Assembly: GCA_913041075.1 (NCBI GenBank)
Contig: CAJWGZ010000003.1
Location: 1-28,908, forward strand
Reading direction: 5' to 3'
DNA: 28,908 nt
Source: an uncultured Fidelibacterota bacterium
Lineage (GTDB): Bacteria > Fidelibacterota > Marinisomatia > Marinisomatales > TCS55
Translations under genes and position numbers: made by a program
The notes under the pieces: model-generated
Databases searched by the model: none
What the model was told of the DNA's origin: nothing
The model's input: only the letters and a program-made list of their open reading frames with translations
In this document: piece by piece, positions 16,253 through 22,832 of the stretch
Numbering within the stretch: position 1 is the first letter of the stretch
How the letters are laid out: each line of letters begins with the position of its first letter

Positions 16253-17335
16253 TTACTCAAATGCTGTTATACCTGAACAAGCACCACAGCGTGCGCAACC
16301 GGCTTTACTATTCCGGTAGGCTAGTTCATATTCACGATTATTTTTTGCTACTTGTTTGTAAATACGATCCATTAGTTTTGGCTCTGGGGGACGAACATTT
16401 TCCAGTGGTGTTCCCATTAAAGGTCGCAGCGGCACTACAAATGGATAGACTCCTAACTCAGCAATCTGCCGGCATCCTTCAACGATTGATTCTTCACTAT
16501 CGCCAAACCCTACGATAATGTAAGTTGAAACTTGATTGCGCCCAAAGATACCAACGGCTTTTTTGAAGGCTTCGAAATAGCGCTCTATACTGATCGTTGC
16601 TTTGCCAGGCGTTATCCGTTCACGCGTATCTTGACTGAAACTCTCAAGGTGGATACCGACAGCTTCGACGCCCGCTTCATATAATAGTTTCATATCATCC
16701 AGGTTTTCTGGTGGTTCAAATTGAACCTGAATGCCTAAATCAGGAACTATATCCTTAATAGCCCGAGTACAATTTATCAGATATTTCACACCCATATCAT
16801 GGTAATTCATTGTACCGGTAGTCATAATCATGTGCTTAACGCCATCCAGGCGTACAGCTGCCTCTGCTACTTCAGCCAGTTGCTCTGGTGTTTTCAAGCT
16901 GATAGTGGTACCGCTCTCCAAAGAATTTTCAATAGCACAAAAATGACAGCGCTCACCGTCCCGCCGCCAGCGGACGCAGCGTTGAGAGACAGTAGTTGCA
17001 AGAACATCAAGACCATGTAGAACTGCAATTTCTTTATATGAAATGCCATCTTTTGTCTTTAAACCATAGAACTTCGGCGTTGACACAAATTCGACGGGCA
17101 TAACAGTTCTACCATTGCTTGTAACTGAATATTTACCATCATCGCTTCTAATAACAGCATAGGGAGATTCCTGTGCAAAGCCTCCCAGTGTTGGCACCAT
17201 AGCTGGTATCCCGTCTAGTAAAAAAGCTTTATCATCTGATGGACCAGCGCCGCCACATCGTCCGCGGTCTCCTACAGGTACGTCTAAACGGGCCCCAAAA
17301 CTCTGTAACTCAACCAAGGTTTTTTGCTTTTCCAT
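16253..17335 (-). CDS. Radical SAM enzyme, MSMEG_0568/Sll0785 family (Nit1C type)
   Basis: The 360-aa protein has C120, C130 and C133 in a CX9CX2C arrangement, taken as the SAM-binding [4Fe-4S] site; the wider spacing differs from the classic CX3CX2C. Elements of the barrel follow: MIMTTGTMNYHD, QVQFEPPENL and YIIVGFGDSEES. The C-terminus carries CX2CX2C (C347, C350, C353), possibly ligating a second Fe-S cluster. The whole sequence resembles the MSMEG_0568 family that defines Nit1C clusters with a nitrilase. A good ribosome-binding site (AGAGGAC) lies 9 nt upstream of the ATG. It is preceded by an unusual 302-nt gap, in the place where a nitrilase gene would be expected. Substrate unknown. 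Confidence 0.88.
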   Translation of the reverse strand: MEKQKTLVELQSFGARLDVPVGDRGRCGGAGPSDDKAFLLDGIPAMVPTLGGFAQESPYAVIRSDDGKYSVTSNGRTVMPVEFVSTPKFYGLKTKDGISYKEIAVLHGLDVLATTVSQRCVRWRRDGERCHFCAIENSLESGTTISLKTPEQLAEVAEAAVRLDGVKHMIMTTGTMNYHDMGVKYLINCTRAIKDIVPDLGIQVQFEPPENLDDMKLLYEAGVEAVGIHLESFSQDTRERITPGKATISIERYFEAFKKAVGIFGRNQVSTYIIVGFGDSEESIVEGCRQIAELGVYPFVVPLRPLMGTPLENVRPPEPKLMDRIYKQVAKNNREYELAYRNSKAGCARCGACSGITAFE

Positions 17336-17470
17336 GCACTGTCCTCTTTACATTATATTGATTGTTAGCATAATTAACATTACTGTCAAAACAGCCTGCG
17401 AATTCGTAAATAAATGGGGTTATCTGCACGACACCATTAGGTTAATGAAGGGGTTGTACTTTGATAAAGC

Positions 17471-17501
17471 ATGTGGGCCATGGTAATCCCCTGGCCCACA
17501 T
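17471..17501. repeat. Strong hairpin in the 302-nt gap where a nitrilase gene would be expected
   Basis: ATGTGGGCCA (17471-17480) pairs perfectly with TGGCCCACAT (17492-17501) across an 11-nt loop. On the minus strand only a short U-run (GCUUUAUC) follows, so it is at best a weak terminator; attenuation or mRNA processing is possible. The gap 17336-17637 has no gene I can support on either strand and no nitrilase remnant I can recognise. Apart from this hairpin and the ribosome-binding site of the radical SAM gene, I see nothing else in it. Confidence 0.65.
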
Positions 17502-17637
17502 ACTTACCATATCATATTAAGCACAATCATTAATGTTATACCACACCATGGCACCACATTTATTATTATACCTGAATTCAACCTTTAATCTGAGGTTGCG
17601 ATTTCAGATATTTGTCATCAATAGGCTTACCTTGATC

Positions 17638-18123
17638 TTAAACAGTCCAGGTTGCTATAGTGAGGGCACCATCATGCCAATGGTCGATCAAAACATCTAG
17701 AACATCGAGTGGATGAAATGGCTTTACCCCTTCCATGATATCGCTTTCGCGCATACCATAAAGTGCAACCATAGCGAATCGGCAGGCGTGAATAGTACCA
17801 CCTTCTGCCATTATAGTATCTAACTGTTTATTCATTGACAGATTTCCTGGAAACCCTTCTTCTCCAACATTTGGAAATCCACGGCCAGCTGCTGCCATAA
17901 GAACGCCAGGGCCATAGAGACACAATGTAGTGGAAAATCCCTTACGGATAATACGAGTGGTAGTTAGCAAATTAACTAGACCAACAGAACCCTCAAAAGG
18001 CACCGTATGCATCATTATAAGGGCACGATCACCTTCACTTGCCTGGTGGTCCGGAAAGACTTTTTCATCCAGATTAACCAGTCTGTCTCCAGGTTTTGGA
18101 CCGGTAACATTTATCATTGTCAT
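17638..18123 (-). CDS. Sll0783/MSMEG_0572-family protein (Nit1C type)
   Basis: The 161-aa protein has the character of the Sll0783/MSMEG_0572 family: EGDRALIMMHTVPFEGSVGLVNLLT near the N-terminus, LYGPGVLMAAAGRGFP in the middle, and a final ALTIATWTV. The alternating strand-helix pattern and central Gly/Ala-rich segment suggest a DsrE-like small alpha/beta fold. It contains C118 as its only late cysteine (HACRFAMVALYG). Family members were noted in cyanobacteria as nitrogen-starvation-response proteins and sit at the head of Nit1C clusters. The AGGAG ribosome-binding site is partly inside a small hairpin. The frame stays open for 19 codons past the TAA, to a TGA at 17578-17580; I regard that as chance. 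Confidence 0.82.
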   Translation of the reverse strand: MTMINVTGPKPGDRLVNLDEKVFPDHQASEGDRALIMMHTVPFEGSVGLVNLLTTTRIIRKGFSTTLCLYGPGVLMAAAGRGFPNVGEEGFPGNLSMNKQLDTIMAEGGTIHACRFAMVALYGMRESDIMEGVKPFHPLDVLDVLIDHWHDGALTIATWTV

Positions 18124-18132
18124 GTTTTTTCT

Positions 18133-18157
18133 CCTATCATTTTATTTATGAGATAGG
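18133..18157 (-). promoter_or_regulatory. Hairpin that overlaps the ribosome-binding site of the Sll0783-like gene
   Basis: In the minus-strand transcript CCTATC pairs with GATAGG across 13 nt, and the second arm contains most of the AGGAG ribosome-binding site that lies 8 nt before the ATG at 18123. Such an arrangement could hide the site and tune translation. The stem is only 6 bp in an AT-rich context, so it may be fortuitous. Confidence 0.35.
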
Positions 18158-18205
18158 TATGTGGTAATTATAATATTTTATTATCAAAATAGGTTTAAAC
18201 ATCCC

Positions 18206-19057
18206 CTACCAAAATTTACTATAAAGACGTTCAGCATTATTCCAGAAAATGTCTTCTTTAAGCTGTTCAGAGATTGGTGCACCCTCAATTTTCCAATATT
18301 CAGATGCGAAATCACTCCAGGGAACATCTGAGCCAAATAGACACCTATCACCACCAATACCTCGTTCTTCAATTTCAGACAGTAACCAGTTTGAGCCAAA
18401 ACCAATTGACCATGTTAAATCAGTATAGACCTGATAACCTTGTTCCACTAGATCACAAAACTGAGGAATGAACTTAATATGGCCACTGACGCCTCCTCCC
18501 ATATGAACCACATGTATCTTGTTTCGTTTACCATACTTCTTAATCATTGCTAACGCATTATCAATGTCCGACCCACCGCTTGGGCTTGTATGGATATGAA
18601 TAGGCATATCATTTTCTGCCGCTGCATCGAGAATCATATTCCATAGTTCCGATGACTCCTCATCCCACCCTTCGGGATTCAGCGTGCCACCAAGAAGGCA
18701 TGTTGCTTTTAATGCAATTAATCCTTTCTCGCCAATGAGCTTTAGAGAATCAATTGTTTTATCTTTATCCTGGGGTAATGCAGAAACCCAGATAGCACCT
18801 AGTAGCCGATCAGATTTTTCTGCACCTTCTGCAACTAAAGGATTTAGTGTAAAAGGTTGTGAGGAATCGGGGTAGCCATAATTGGGCAATACGAGCGCAC
18901 GATCAACACCGTGATCATCCATGCCACCTAAATATTCATCTATAGTATCATAGTCAGTTGTTGGTTTTACAGCTTCAGGTAAACCATAATATGCGAACCC
19001 AGGTACCGGTCCGATATGACTATGGTTGTCAAAAACTTTTTTTCGTATTTTTTGCAT
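18206..19057 (-). CDS. Amidohydrolase family 2 protein (metal-dependent hydrolase)
   Basis: The 283-aa protein is a TIM-barrel amidohydrolase of the Amidohydro_2 type. H12 and H14 form the first HXH metal pair, IHIHT (153-157) and HVVHMGGG (182-189) give further ligands, and GSDVPW (242-247) supplies the catalytic aspartate D244. Relatives hydrolyse or decarboxylate small ring and amide compounds. It is the first gene of the operon, right after the divergent control region with a palindrome. A GAGGGGG ribosome-binding site is about 12 nt upstream. In a Nit1C cluster one expects a nitrilase; this enzyme could supply an alternative C-N hydrolysis step, by inference. Family is firm, substrate unknown. 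Confidence 0.84.
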   Translation of the reverse strand: MQKIRKKVFDNHSHIGPVPGFAYYGLPEAVKPTTDYDTIDEYLGGMDDHGVDRALVLPNYGYPDSSQPFTLNPLVAEGAEKSDRLLGAIWVSALPQDKDKTIDSLKLIGEKGLIALKATCLLGGTLNPEGWDEESSELWNMILDAAAENDMPIHIHTSPSGGSDIDNALAMIKKYGKRNKIHVVHMGGGVSGHIKFIPQFCDLVEQGYQVYTDLTWSIGFGSNWLLSEIEERGIGGDRCLFGSDVPWSDFASEYWKIEGAPISEQLKEDIFWNNAERLYSKFW

Positions 19058-19078
19058 TATTTACCGCCCCCTCTGGCT

Positions 19079-19099
19079 TACCAGATAAATTATTTGGTA
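19079..19099. promoter_or_regulatory. 21-bp near-perfect palindrome, candidate operator of the operon
   Basis: The site starts TACCAGATAA (19079-19088) and ends TATTTGGTA (19091-19099). Apart from the centre, one pair is mismatched (G against T), so it is a 10-bp inverted repeat around a central base. It lies 22-42 nt upstream of the amidohydrolase start codon, in an AT-rich divergent region, with a possible -10 (TATACT on the minus strand, 19129-19134) further upstream. It could be bound by the divergently encoded HTH protein or fold as an mRNA hairpin. Confidence 0.5.
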
Positions 19100-19147
19100 G
19101 ATTAAATAATTACGTTTTCTAGTCTTAAAAGTATAAATAATAAAAAA

Positions 19148-19171
19148 TTTTATTCCTATTTTTATTCCTAT
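19148..19171. repeat. Perfect 12-bp tandem repeat in the divergent control region
   Basis: TTTTATTCCTAT occurs twice in direct tandem (19148-19159 and 19160-19171). It lies between the operon start and the divergent HTH gene and would overlap or adjoin a -35 region for the operon if the TATACT at 19129-19134 is its -10. It may be an activator or regulator site, or simple AT-rich slippage. The remainder of 19058-19280 is very AT-rich, with several TATAAT-like hexamers (for example 19233-19238) that could serve the HTH gene. Confidence 0.45.
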
Positions 19172-19280
19172 TATTTTTTATCAAACTTCAAATAAATTCA
19201 ATACTAATAATTATAATAATAGTACTTTAAATTATAATTTATCAGTCTTAGTATTTATTTATCAGTACGGGGAGAATATA

Positions 19281-19493
19281 ATGAACCTCAAAAAATCAAT
19301 CAAAACTGGCTTTGCAATTAGAGACAAGAATCAGCAAGAGTTAGCTGAATTCATTGGTAAGAAACAGGCTACTGTTAGTTATTATGCAAGTGGTCGAGTC
19401 GATCCGCCTTTGTCAGTAGTAGTAAAAATTGCTGATTTTTTCGGTGTAAAAACATCAACCTTTATCGAGTGGGGCGAGTATGAAATCAATTAA
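19281..19493 (+). CDS. Small Cro/CI-type helix-turn-helix regulator
   Basis: The 70-aa protein is essentially a single XRE-type HTH domain. The DNA-binding helices lie at about 18-39 (QQELAEFIGKKQATVSYYASGR), followed by LSVVVKIADFFGV as the stabilising helices. There is no ligand-binding or dimerisation extension. A strong GGGGAG ribosome-binding site is 8 nt before the ATG. It is the only clear plus-strand gene in the window and is divergent from the 20-gene operon, so regulation of that operon (and of itself) through the sites at 19079-19099 or 19148-19171 is the natural hypothesis. Confidence 0.8.
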   Translation: MNLKKSIKTGFAIRDKNQQELAEFIGKKQATVSYYASGRVDPPLSVVVKIADFFGVKTSTFIEWGEYEIN

Positions 19494-19560
19494 ACAAGGT
19501 AACTTGAAATACCTTAATCCATTTTTTCAGTCAGAACTGATAAGGATGTAAGATCATTAT

Positions 19561-19595
19561 AGATAGTTGACTTACCCATAATGGGCAAGCTATCT
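19561..19595. terminator. Hairpin between convergent HTH and fabA genes
   Basis: AGATAG (19561-19566) pairs with CTATCT (19590-19595), and inside it CTTACCCA pairs with TGGGCAAG around TAA with one mismatch. It lies between the plus-strand HTH gene and the minus-strand fabA, so it may stop transcription in both directions. A U-run does not follow directly on either strand, so intrinsic termination would be weak. Confidence 0.4.
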
Positions 19596-19637
19596 ACGCC
19601 GTAGAAAAAAGCTATTGTTTATTTTTACTAAATGTAA

Positions 19638-20189
19638 TTAAAAAGGATCGATAGCGGGATCCATCCCGCTATCCCACACCAGTTTTTCAAATAATCCAAC
19701 CTGGATGTATTTTGCAAAATAAATGGCTTTATCTTTATCGTCTACTTTAAGTACAGCATCCCCCCAAGCCATGAAAGTGGGTTTGGTAATGAATTTTCTT
19801 ATATCAATTAAATACGTTATCTTATTATGGTAAGGACGCACCTGTCCTTTGAGTTTCAGCTCTTTTACGCCCAAAGCTCTGCCCCTACCTTTACCGCCGG
19901 CCCACGAAAGAAAAAATCCAATTAATTGCCAAAATCCATCCAGTCCTAAGCATCCAGGCATGACGGGATCATTCTTAAAATGGCATTTAAAAAACCAATG
20001 TTCTGGATCAATATCCATTTCTGCTTCGATAAAACCAGCATCATATTTACCGCCTGTTGTTGAGATATTCAAGATTCGATCTATCATGAGCATAGGCGGT
20101 AGAGGCAATTTGCCGTTCTTTTTCCCGAAAGCCTTTCCGGTGCCAATATCAAGTAGGTCTTGTTTTGTATAAGAAGACTTTTTATCCAT
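19638..20189 (-). CDS. fabA: 3-hydroxydecanoyl-ACP dehydratase/isomerase
   Basis: The 183-aa protein matches FabA in length and motifs. WFFKCHFKNDPVMPGCLGLDGFWQ spans 65-88, with the catalytic pair H70 and D84 of the hot-dog fold. PPMLMIDRI (31-39) is the usual N-terminal motif, and GRALGVKELKLKGQVRP follows the active-site helix. The enzyme dehydrates 3-hydroxydecanoyl-ACP and isomerises the double bond, making precursors of unsaturated fatty acids in the cytosol. A GGGAAG site lies just before the ATG. Its FabB partner is not in the window. The lipid-modifying membrane oxygenase upstream suggests a lipid role for this pair, though 156 nt separate them. Confidence 0.93.
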   Translation of the reverse strand: MDKKSSYTKQDLLDIGTGKAFGKKNGKLPLPPMLMIDRILNISTTGGKYDAGFIEAEMDIDPEHWFFKCHFKNDPVMPGCLGLDGFWQLIGFFLSWAGGKGRGRALGVKELKLKGQVRPYHNKITYLIDIRKFITKPTFMAWGDAVLKVDDKDKAIYFAKYIQVGLFEKLVWDSGMDPAIDPF

Positions 20190-20306
20190 GGTTTCTTCCC
20201 AATTGCCCGCGGAATTTATGCATGAATGCTGGTTTAAATATTATCTTTTTGTATTCTTAATTCGTCGATAATAATATATCATGTAATATGCATAAATTTA
20301 AAGTTT

Positions 20307-20324
20307 GAGTACATTACTGTACTC
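20307..20324 (-). terminator. Small hairpin between the hydroxylase gene and fabA
   Basis: GAGTAC and GTACTC form a perfect 6-bp stem with a 6-nt loop. On the minus strand it lies 22-39 nt after the hydroxylase stop and is followed by an A/T-rich stretch. It may act as a weak terminator, or simply be a stem in the intergenic leader of fabA. Confidence 0.3.
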
Positions 20325-20345
20325 TCTGGCAAGTAATTTCTATTA

Positions 20346-21617
20346 CTAGTTTACTTGCGCAGGATCCGGACGGAGCGAACTGATTTTTATTTCATTTTGA
20401 AAATAATATGTCAGTAAAAATGATGTAATGAAATAAAAAATAAGTCCATAAACATAAAAACCACTTAAACCAAACCAGCTGTAATTTTGATAATACAGTA
20501 GGCTGAATCCCAAACTCAACTTCACTGACTCCGCCATCAAAGCATAGTTGCGATGATCCAAAATAGATGTGAACGAAAATATGCTTAGAATGAGCATGGC
20601 CGCGTACACGTAACACATCGTAACATTATAGCTAGGGATAATGGTGAACATATGGAACATCAATATGTTCATTATAATAATCTGAGTCCATGAATATGTA
20701 ACTAGAAGCTTTGAATTTTCAGTATGATATTTTACCCGCTTTTTAGGATTTGTAATTTCATGTAGGGGGAACTTTTCTTTTACATCTGGCGGGCGCCAGC
20801 CTGTAGGCATGAACCAGATTCGCAGCTTATCAAGAATACGTTCCGCGCGCCAAGCATCTTTGATCAGTTGCCACATAACTTTAAAGTTAATGATAACCGG
20901 ATTCCAAGTCTGGACCGGCTTGAGCGTTCCATATACTGGTTTTACATCATCAAGCTCAGGCTGAAAGGATCCAAATAGCTTATCCCAAAATATTAAAATC
21001 TGGCTGTAGTTTTTATCGATATATTCTGGATTGATCGCATGGTGGACCCGGTGGTGAGACGGCGTAACTAAAATATACTCAAGGAAACCCATTTTGCCAA
21101 TAAGTTGGGTGTGGTACCAAAATTGAAAAAAGAAGTGCAGGGGCCCGAGAATTGCAAATATTTTAGTAGGAACGCCAAGAAGTGCTGCGGGTACCATAAA
21201 AATCGCGGAAAAGTCTATTGTATTTGAAATAGACTGCCGCAAGGCACAGGAAAGATTGAACTCTTCGCTACTGTGATGAATAATATGCCTATTCCATAAT
21301 ATATTGACGCGATGTTTCAAGCGATGGATACAGTAACCGGTAAAGTCTTGGACTACGAATGCAATAATAACGGCAAGCCAAATAGGCTCAAGCTTGTAAA
21401 TAGTCATATTAGTAACCAGCCATGAATAACCGATTATTGTAAAGCCAAATTTTATCCCATCACGAATTGTTTTTGTAAGCCCAGAGCTAAGACTGGCTAT
21501 CATATCGGCCGCACGGTTAATTTGCAGATCTTTTCGTTTAGCGATAATCGCTTCAATAATAATTAATATGGTGAAGATAGGGATGGCAAAAAAAAGGGAT
21601 TTTATATAGAAACTCAT
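20346..21617 (-). CDS. Membrane fatty-acid hydroxylase / sterol desaturase family protein
   Basis: About 423 aa with several hydrophobic helices and the three histidine boxes of diiron membrane oxygenases: H98-RLK-H102, H111-II-HH (114-115) and HHRVHH (188-193). Size and layout resemble alkylglycerol-monooxygenase-like and related bacterial proteins. It would hydroxylate or desaturate a lipid at the membrane. I place the start at MSFYIKSLFF (21617): an upstream TTG at 21683 would lie inside the -10 box of the promoter-like element at 21684-21721, and the N-terminus from 21617 begins directly with the first membrane helix, as usual in the family. No strong ribosome-binding site is visible. Confidence 0.82.
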   Translation of the reverse strand: MSFYIKSLFFAIPIFTILIIIEAIIAKRKDLQINRAADMIASLSSGLTKTIRDGIKFGFTIIGYSWLVTNMTIYKLEPIWLAVIIAFVVQDFTGYCIHRLKHRVNILWNRHIIHHSSEEFNLSCALRQSISNTIDFSAIFMVPAALLGVPTKIFAILGPLHFFFQFWYHTQLIGKMGFLEYILVTPSHHRVHHAINPEYIDKNYSQILIFWDKLFGSFQPELDDVKPVYGTLKPVQTWNPVIINFKVMWQLIKDAWRAERILDKLRIWFMPTGWRPPDVKEKFPLHEITNPKKRVKYHTENSKLLVTYSWTQIIIMNILMFHMFTIIPSYNVTMCYVYAAMLILSIFSFTSILDHRNYALMAESVKLSLGFSLLYYQNYSWFGLSGFYVYGLIFYFITSFLLTYYFQNEIKISSLRPDPAQVN

Positions 21618-21683
21618 TTTCGCAGTGTATTTACCTGTATTCCAATAAATTACCAGCCGAAATAAGTTATTCCAATAAAACAA

Positions 21684-21721
21684 TATTACAAAGTGTCAGT
21701 ACCAAATGTCCATAAACAATA
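21684..21721 (-). promoter_or_regulatory. Promoter-like element, copy 2 (for the membrane hydroxylase gene)
   Basis: On the minus strand: TATTGTTTA, then TGGACA as -35, an 18-nt spacer and TAATAT as -10. Both end blocks and their exact spacing match positions 1-38; the 11-nt middle is unrelated. Transcription would begin roughly 60 nt before the ATG at 21617. Conservation of the sequence around the -35 beyond the hexamer suggests an UP-like element or a shared regulator. Confidence 0.6.
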
Positions 21722-21743
21722 AACCCGTCAATAAGACGGGTTT
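21721..21743. terminator. Hairpin terminator after the PorV-like gene
   Basis: AAACCCGTC (21721-21729) pairs perfectly with GACGGGTTT (21735-21743) around a 5-nt loop. On the minus strand it is followed by UUUAUUGUUU and lies 58 nt after the PorV-like stop, so it probably ends the receptor operon. It directly abuts the promoter-like element of the next gene. Confidence 0.75.
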
Positions 21744-21801
21744 TCATTGTAGTGGGGTTGGGATGATTCGCAGGCGTTTCATTTTTATTTGGCAACGGTT
21801 T

Positions 21802-22788
21802 TTATAATGAAATACCTATGGAAATTCTGTTTACAGGAGAAAAGGATCCAGCGTCATTGAAGGAATAGCTCAATTTGGTCATGAGTCCAATTAGCCGTAT
21901 TGAAAATCCTACACCTAAGGATAGACCTTCTGTATCATGGTTAAATTTATACCCACCTCGTAAGAAAAATATTTTCTTGAATCCATATTCAATACCCATA
22001 TTTACCCGTTCTGTATAGTCTATAGGGTGTACCGCATCCACTTCAACGAGAAGATTATGATTTTCTCCAAAACTCCCAACAAAGTCCATGACATCCAATG
22101 CAACTCCCATAGTAAAAGTGAGCGGCAAAGGGAAAGAATCATCTTCATATTTAAAATTCTTTGAAAAATTCCGTACTCCCATTCCAAAACGGAAACTTTT
22201 TATGCCAGGGTAATAAATAGTGCCAAAATCATATGCCAGTCCATCGGTTTTATTTGACTTTTCTGATCCATCAGGCATCAAAGTATTTCCAAGGCTTTGA
22301 CTCACAAATTTTACTTGTCCACCAACGGAAAACCGATCAGTCAAACTTTTAGCAAAAGAAACACCCATTGCTAAAGCTTCCACTTCAATGTTGCCTGTTT
22401 CAATAAAACCAGCAGTATTATCAGCAACTCGCGTACCAATTATGCTACCATAATCAGAAGTTTGCATGCTGAATCCAATTACACCAAAATTACCCAGTTT
22501 CTTTGTAACGCCTAGTGAATAATAACCAATATCAGCAAGCCAGTTTGTTTGAGTACTGAAAAAATCAATGCTAGCGGGCTGTTCAGTCATTCCTGCCGGA
22601 TTATAAAACATGGAGCTCGCACCTGTACCAACAAGAATGAATGCACCCCCCATAGCAGCCGCACGGGCGTCGGCATCAATTTTTAAAAACTGATATCCCG
22701 ATTGGGCCACTTTTTTAATTTCAGCGTTCAATTTTGTCATGGTCGAACCTATTAAAAGTGCCACGAAAATAATTATTCTAATCTTCAT
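21802..22788 (-). CDS. PorV/PorQ-like outer-membrane beta-barrel protein
   Basis: About 328 aa. After a signal peptide (hydrophobic IIIFVALLIGS, then a cleavage region near LNAEIKK) comes DARAAAMGGAFILVGTGASSMFYNPAGM, the hallmark of PorV/PorQ and related FadL-like barrels. Alternating beta-strands run to the C-terminus. PorV is the shuttle of the type IX secretion system; other members have unclear roles. The start at ATG 22788 has AGGTGAG about 9 nt upstream; a GTG two codons earlier is less good. It is the last gene of a three-gene unit with a TonB-dependent receptor and a secreted protein with FlgD-like tail, which suggests it helps export or anchor that protein. Confidence 0.82.
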   Translation of the reverse strand: MKIRIIIFVALLIGSTMTKLNAEIKKVAQSGYQFLKIDADARAAAMGGAFILVGTGASSMFYNPAGMTEQPASIDFFSTQTNWLADIGYYSLGVTKKLGNFGVIGFSMQTSDYGSIIGTRVADNTAGFIETGNIEVEALAMGVSFAKSLTDRFSVGGQVKFVSQSLGNTLMPDGSEKSNKTDGLAYDFGTIYYPGIKSFRFGMGVRNFSKNFKYEDDSFPLPLTFTMGVALDVMDFVGSFGENHNLLVEVDAVHPIDYTERVNMGIEYGFKKIFFLRGGYKFNHDTEGLSLGVGFSIRLIGLMTKLSYSFNDAGSFSPVNRISIGISL

Positions 22789-22832
22789 AGTCACAAACTC
22801 ACCTGTATGAAAAAGAGCAACCCTAATTTTCC

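Noticed and set aside
17578..17637. The Sll0783-like frame continues for 19 codons after its TAA (DQGKPIDDKYLKSQPQIKG) to a TGA, which could suggest readthrough or a recent nonsense change.
   Set aside because: A 19-codon open stretch has about a 40 percent chance of occurring at random, and ending in TWTV appears natural for the family. No readthrough context was recognised.
1623..18151. Several plus-strand open frames of 60-110 codons opposite the operon genes.
   Set aside because: They lie wholly antisense to well-supported genes, lack ribosome-binding sites and known motifs, and have composition typical of shadow frames.
20436..20452. GTCCATAAACA inside the membrane hydroxylase gene resembles the promoter-like element.
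   Set aside because: It lies in coding sequence for a hydrophobic segment and lacks the second block at the required spacing.
1..21721. The two similar 38-bp segments could be direct repeats (attachment sites) bounding a mobile island that contains the operon.
   Set aside because: The middle 11 nt differ, the conserved parts fall on -35 and -10 boxes, both copies are correctly placed for minus-strand promoters, and no integrase or transposase is present.
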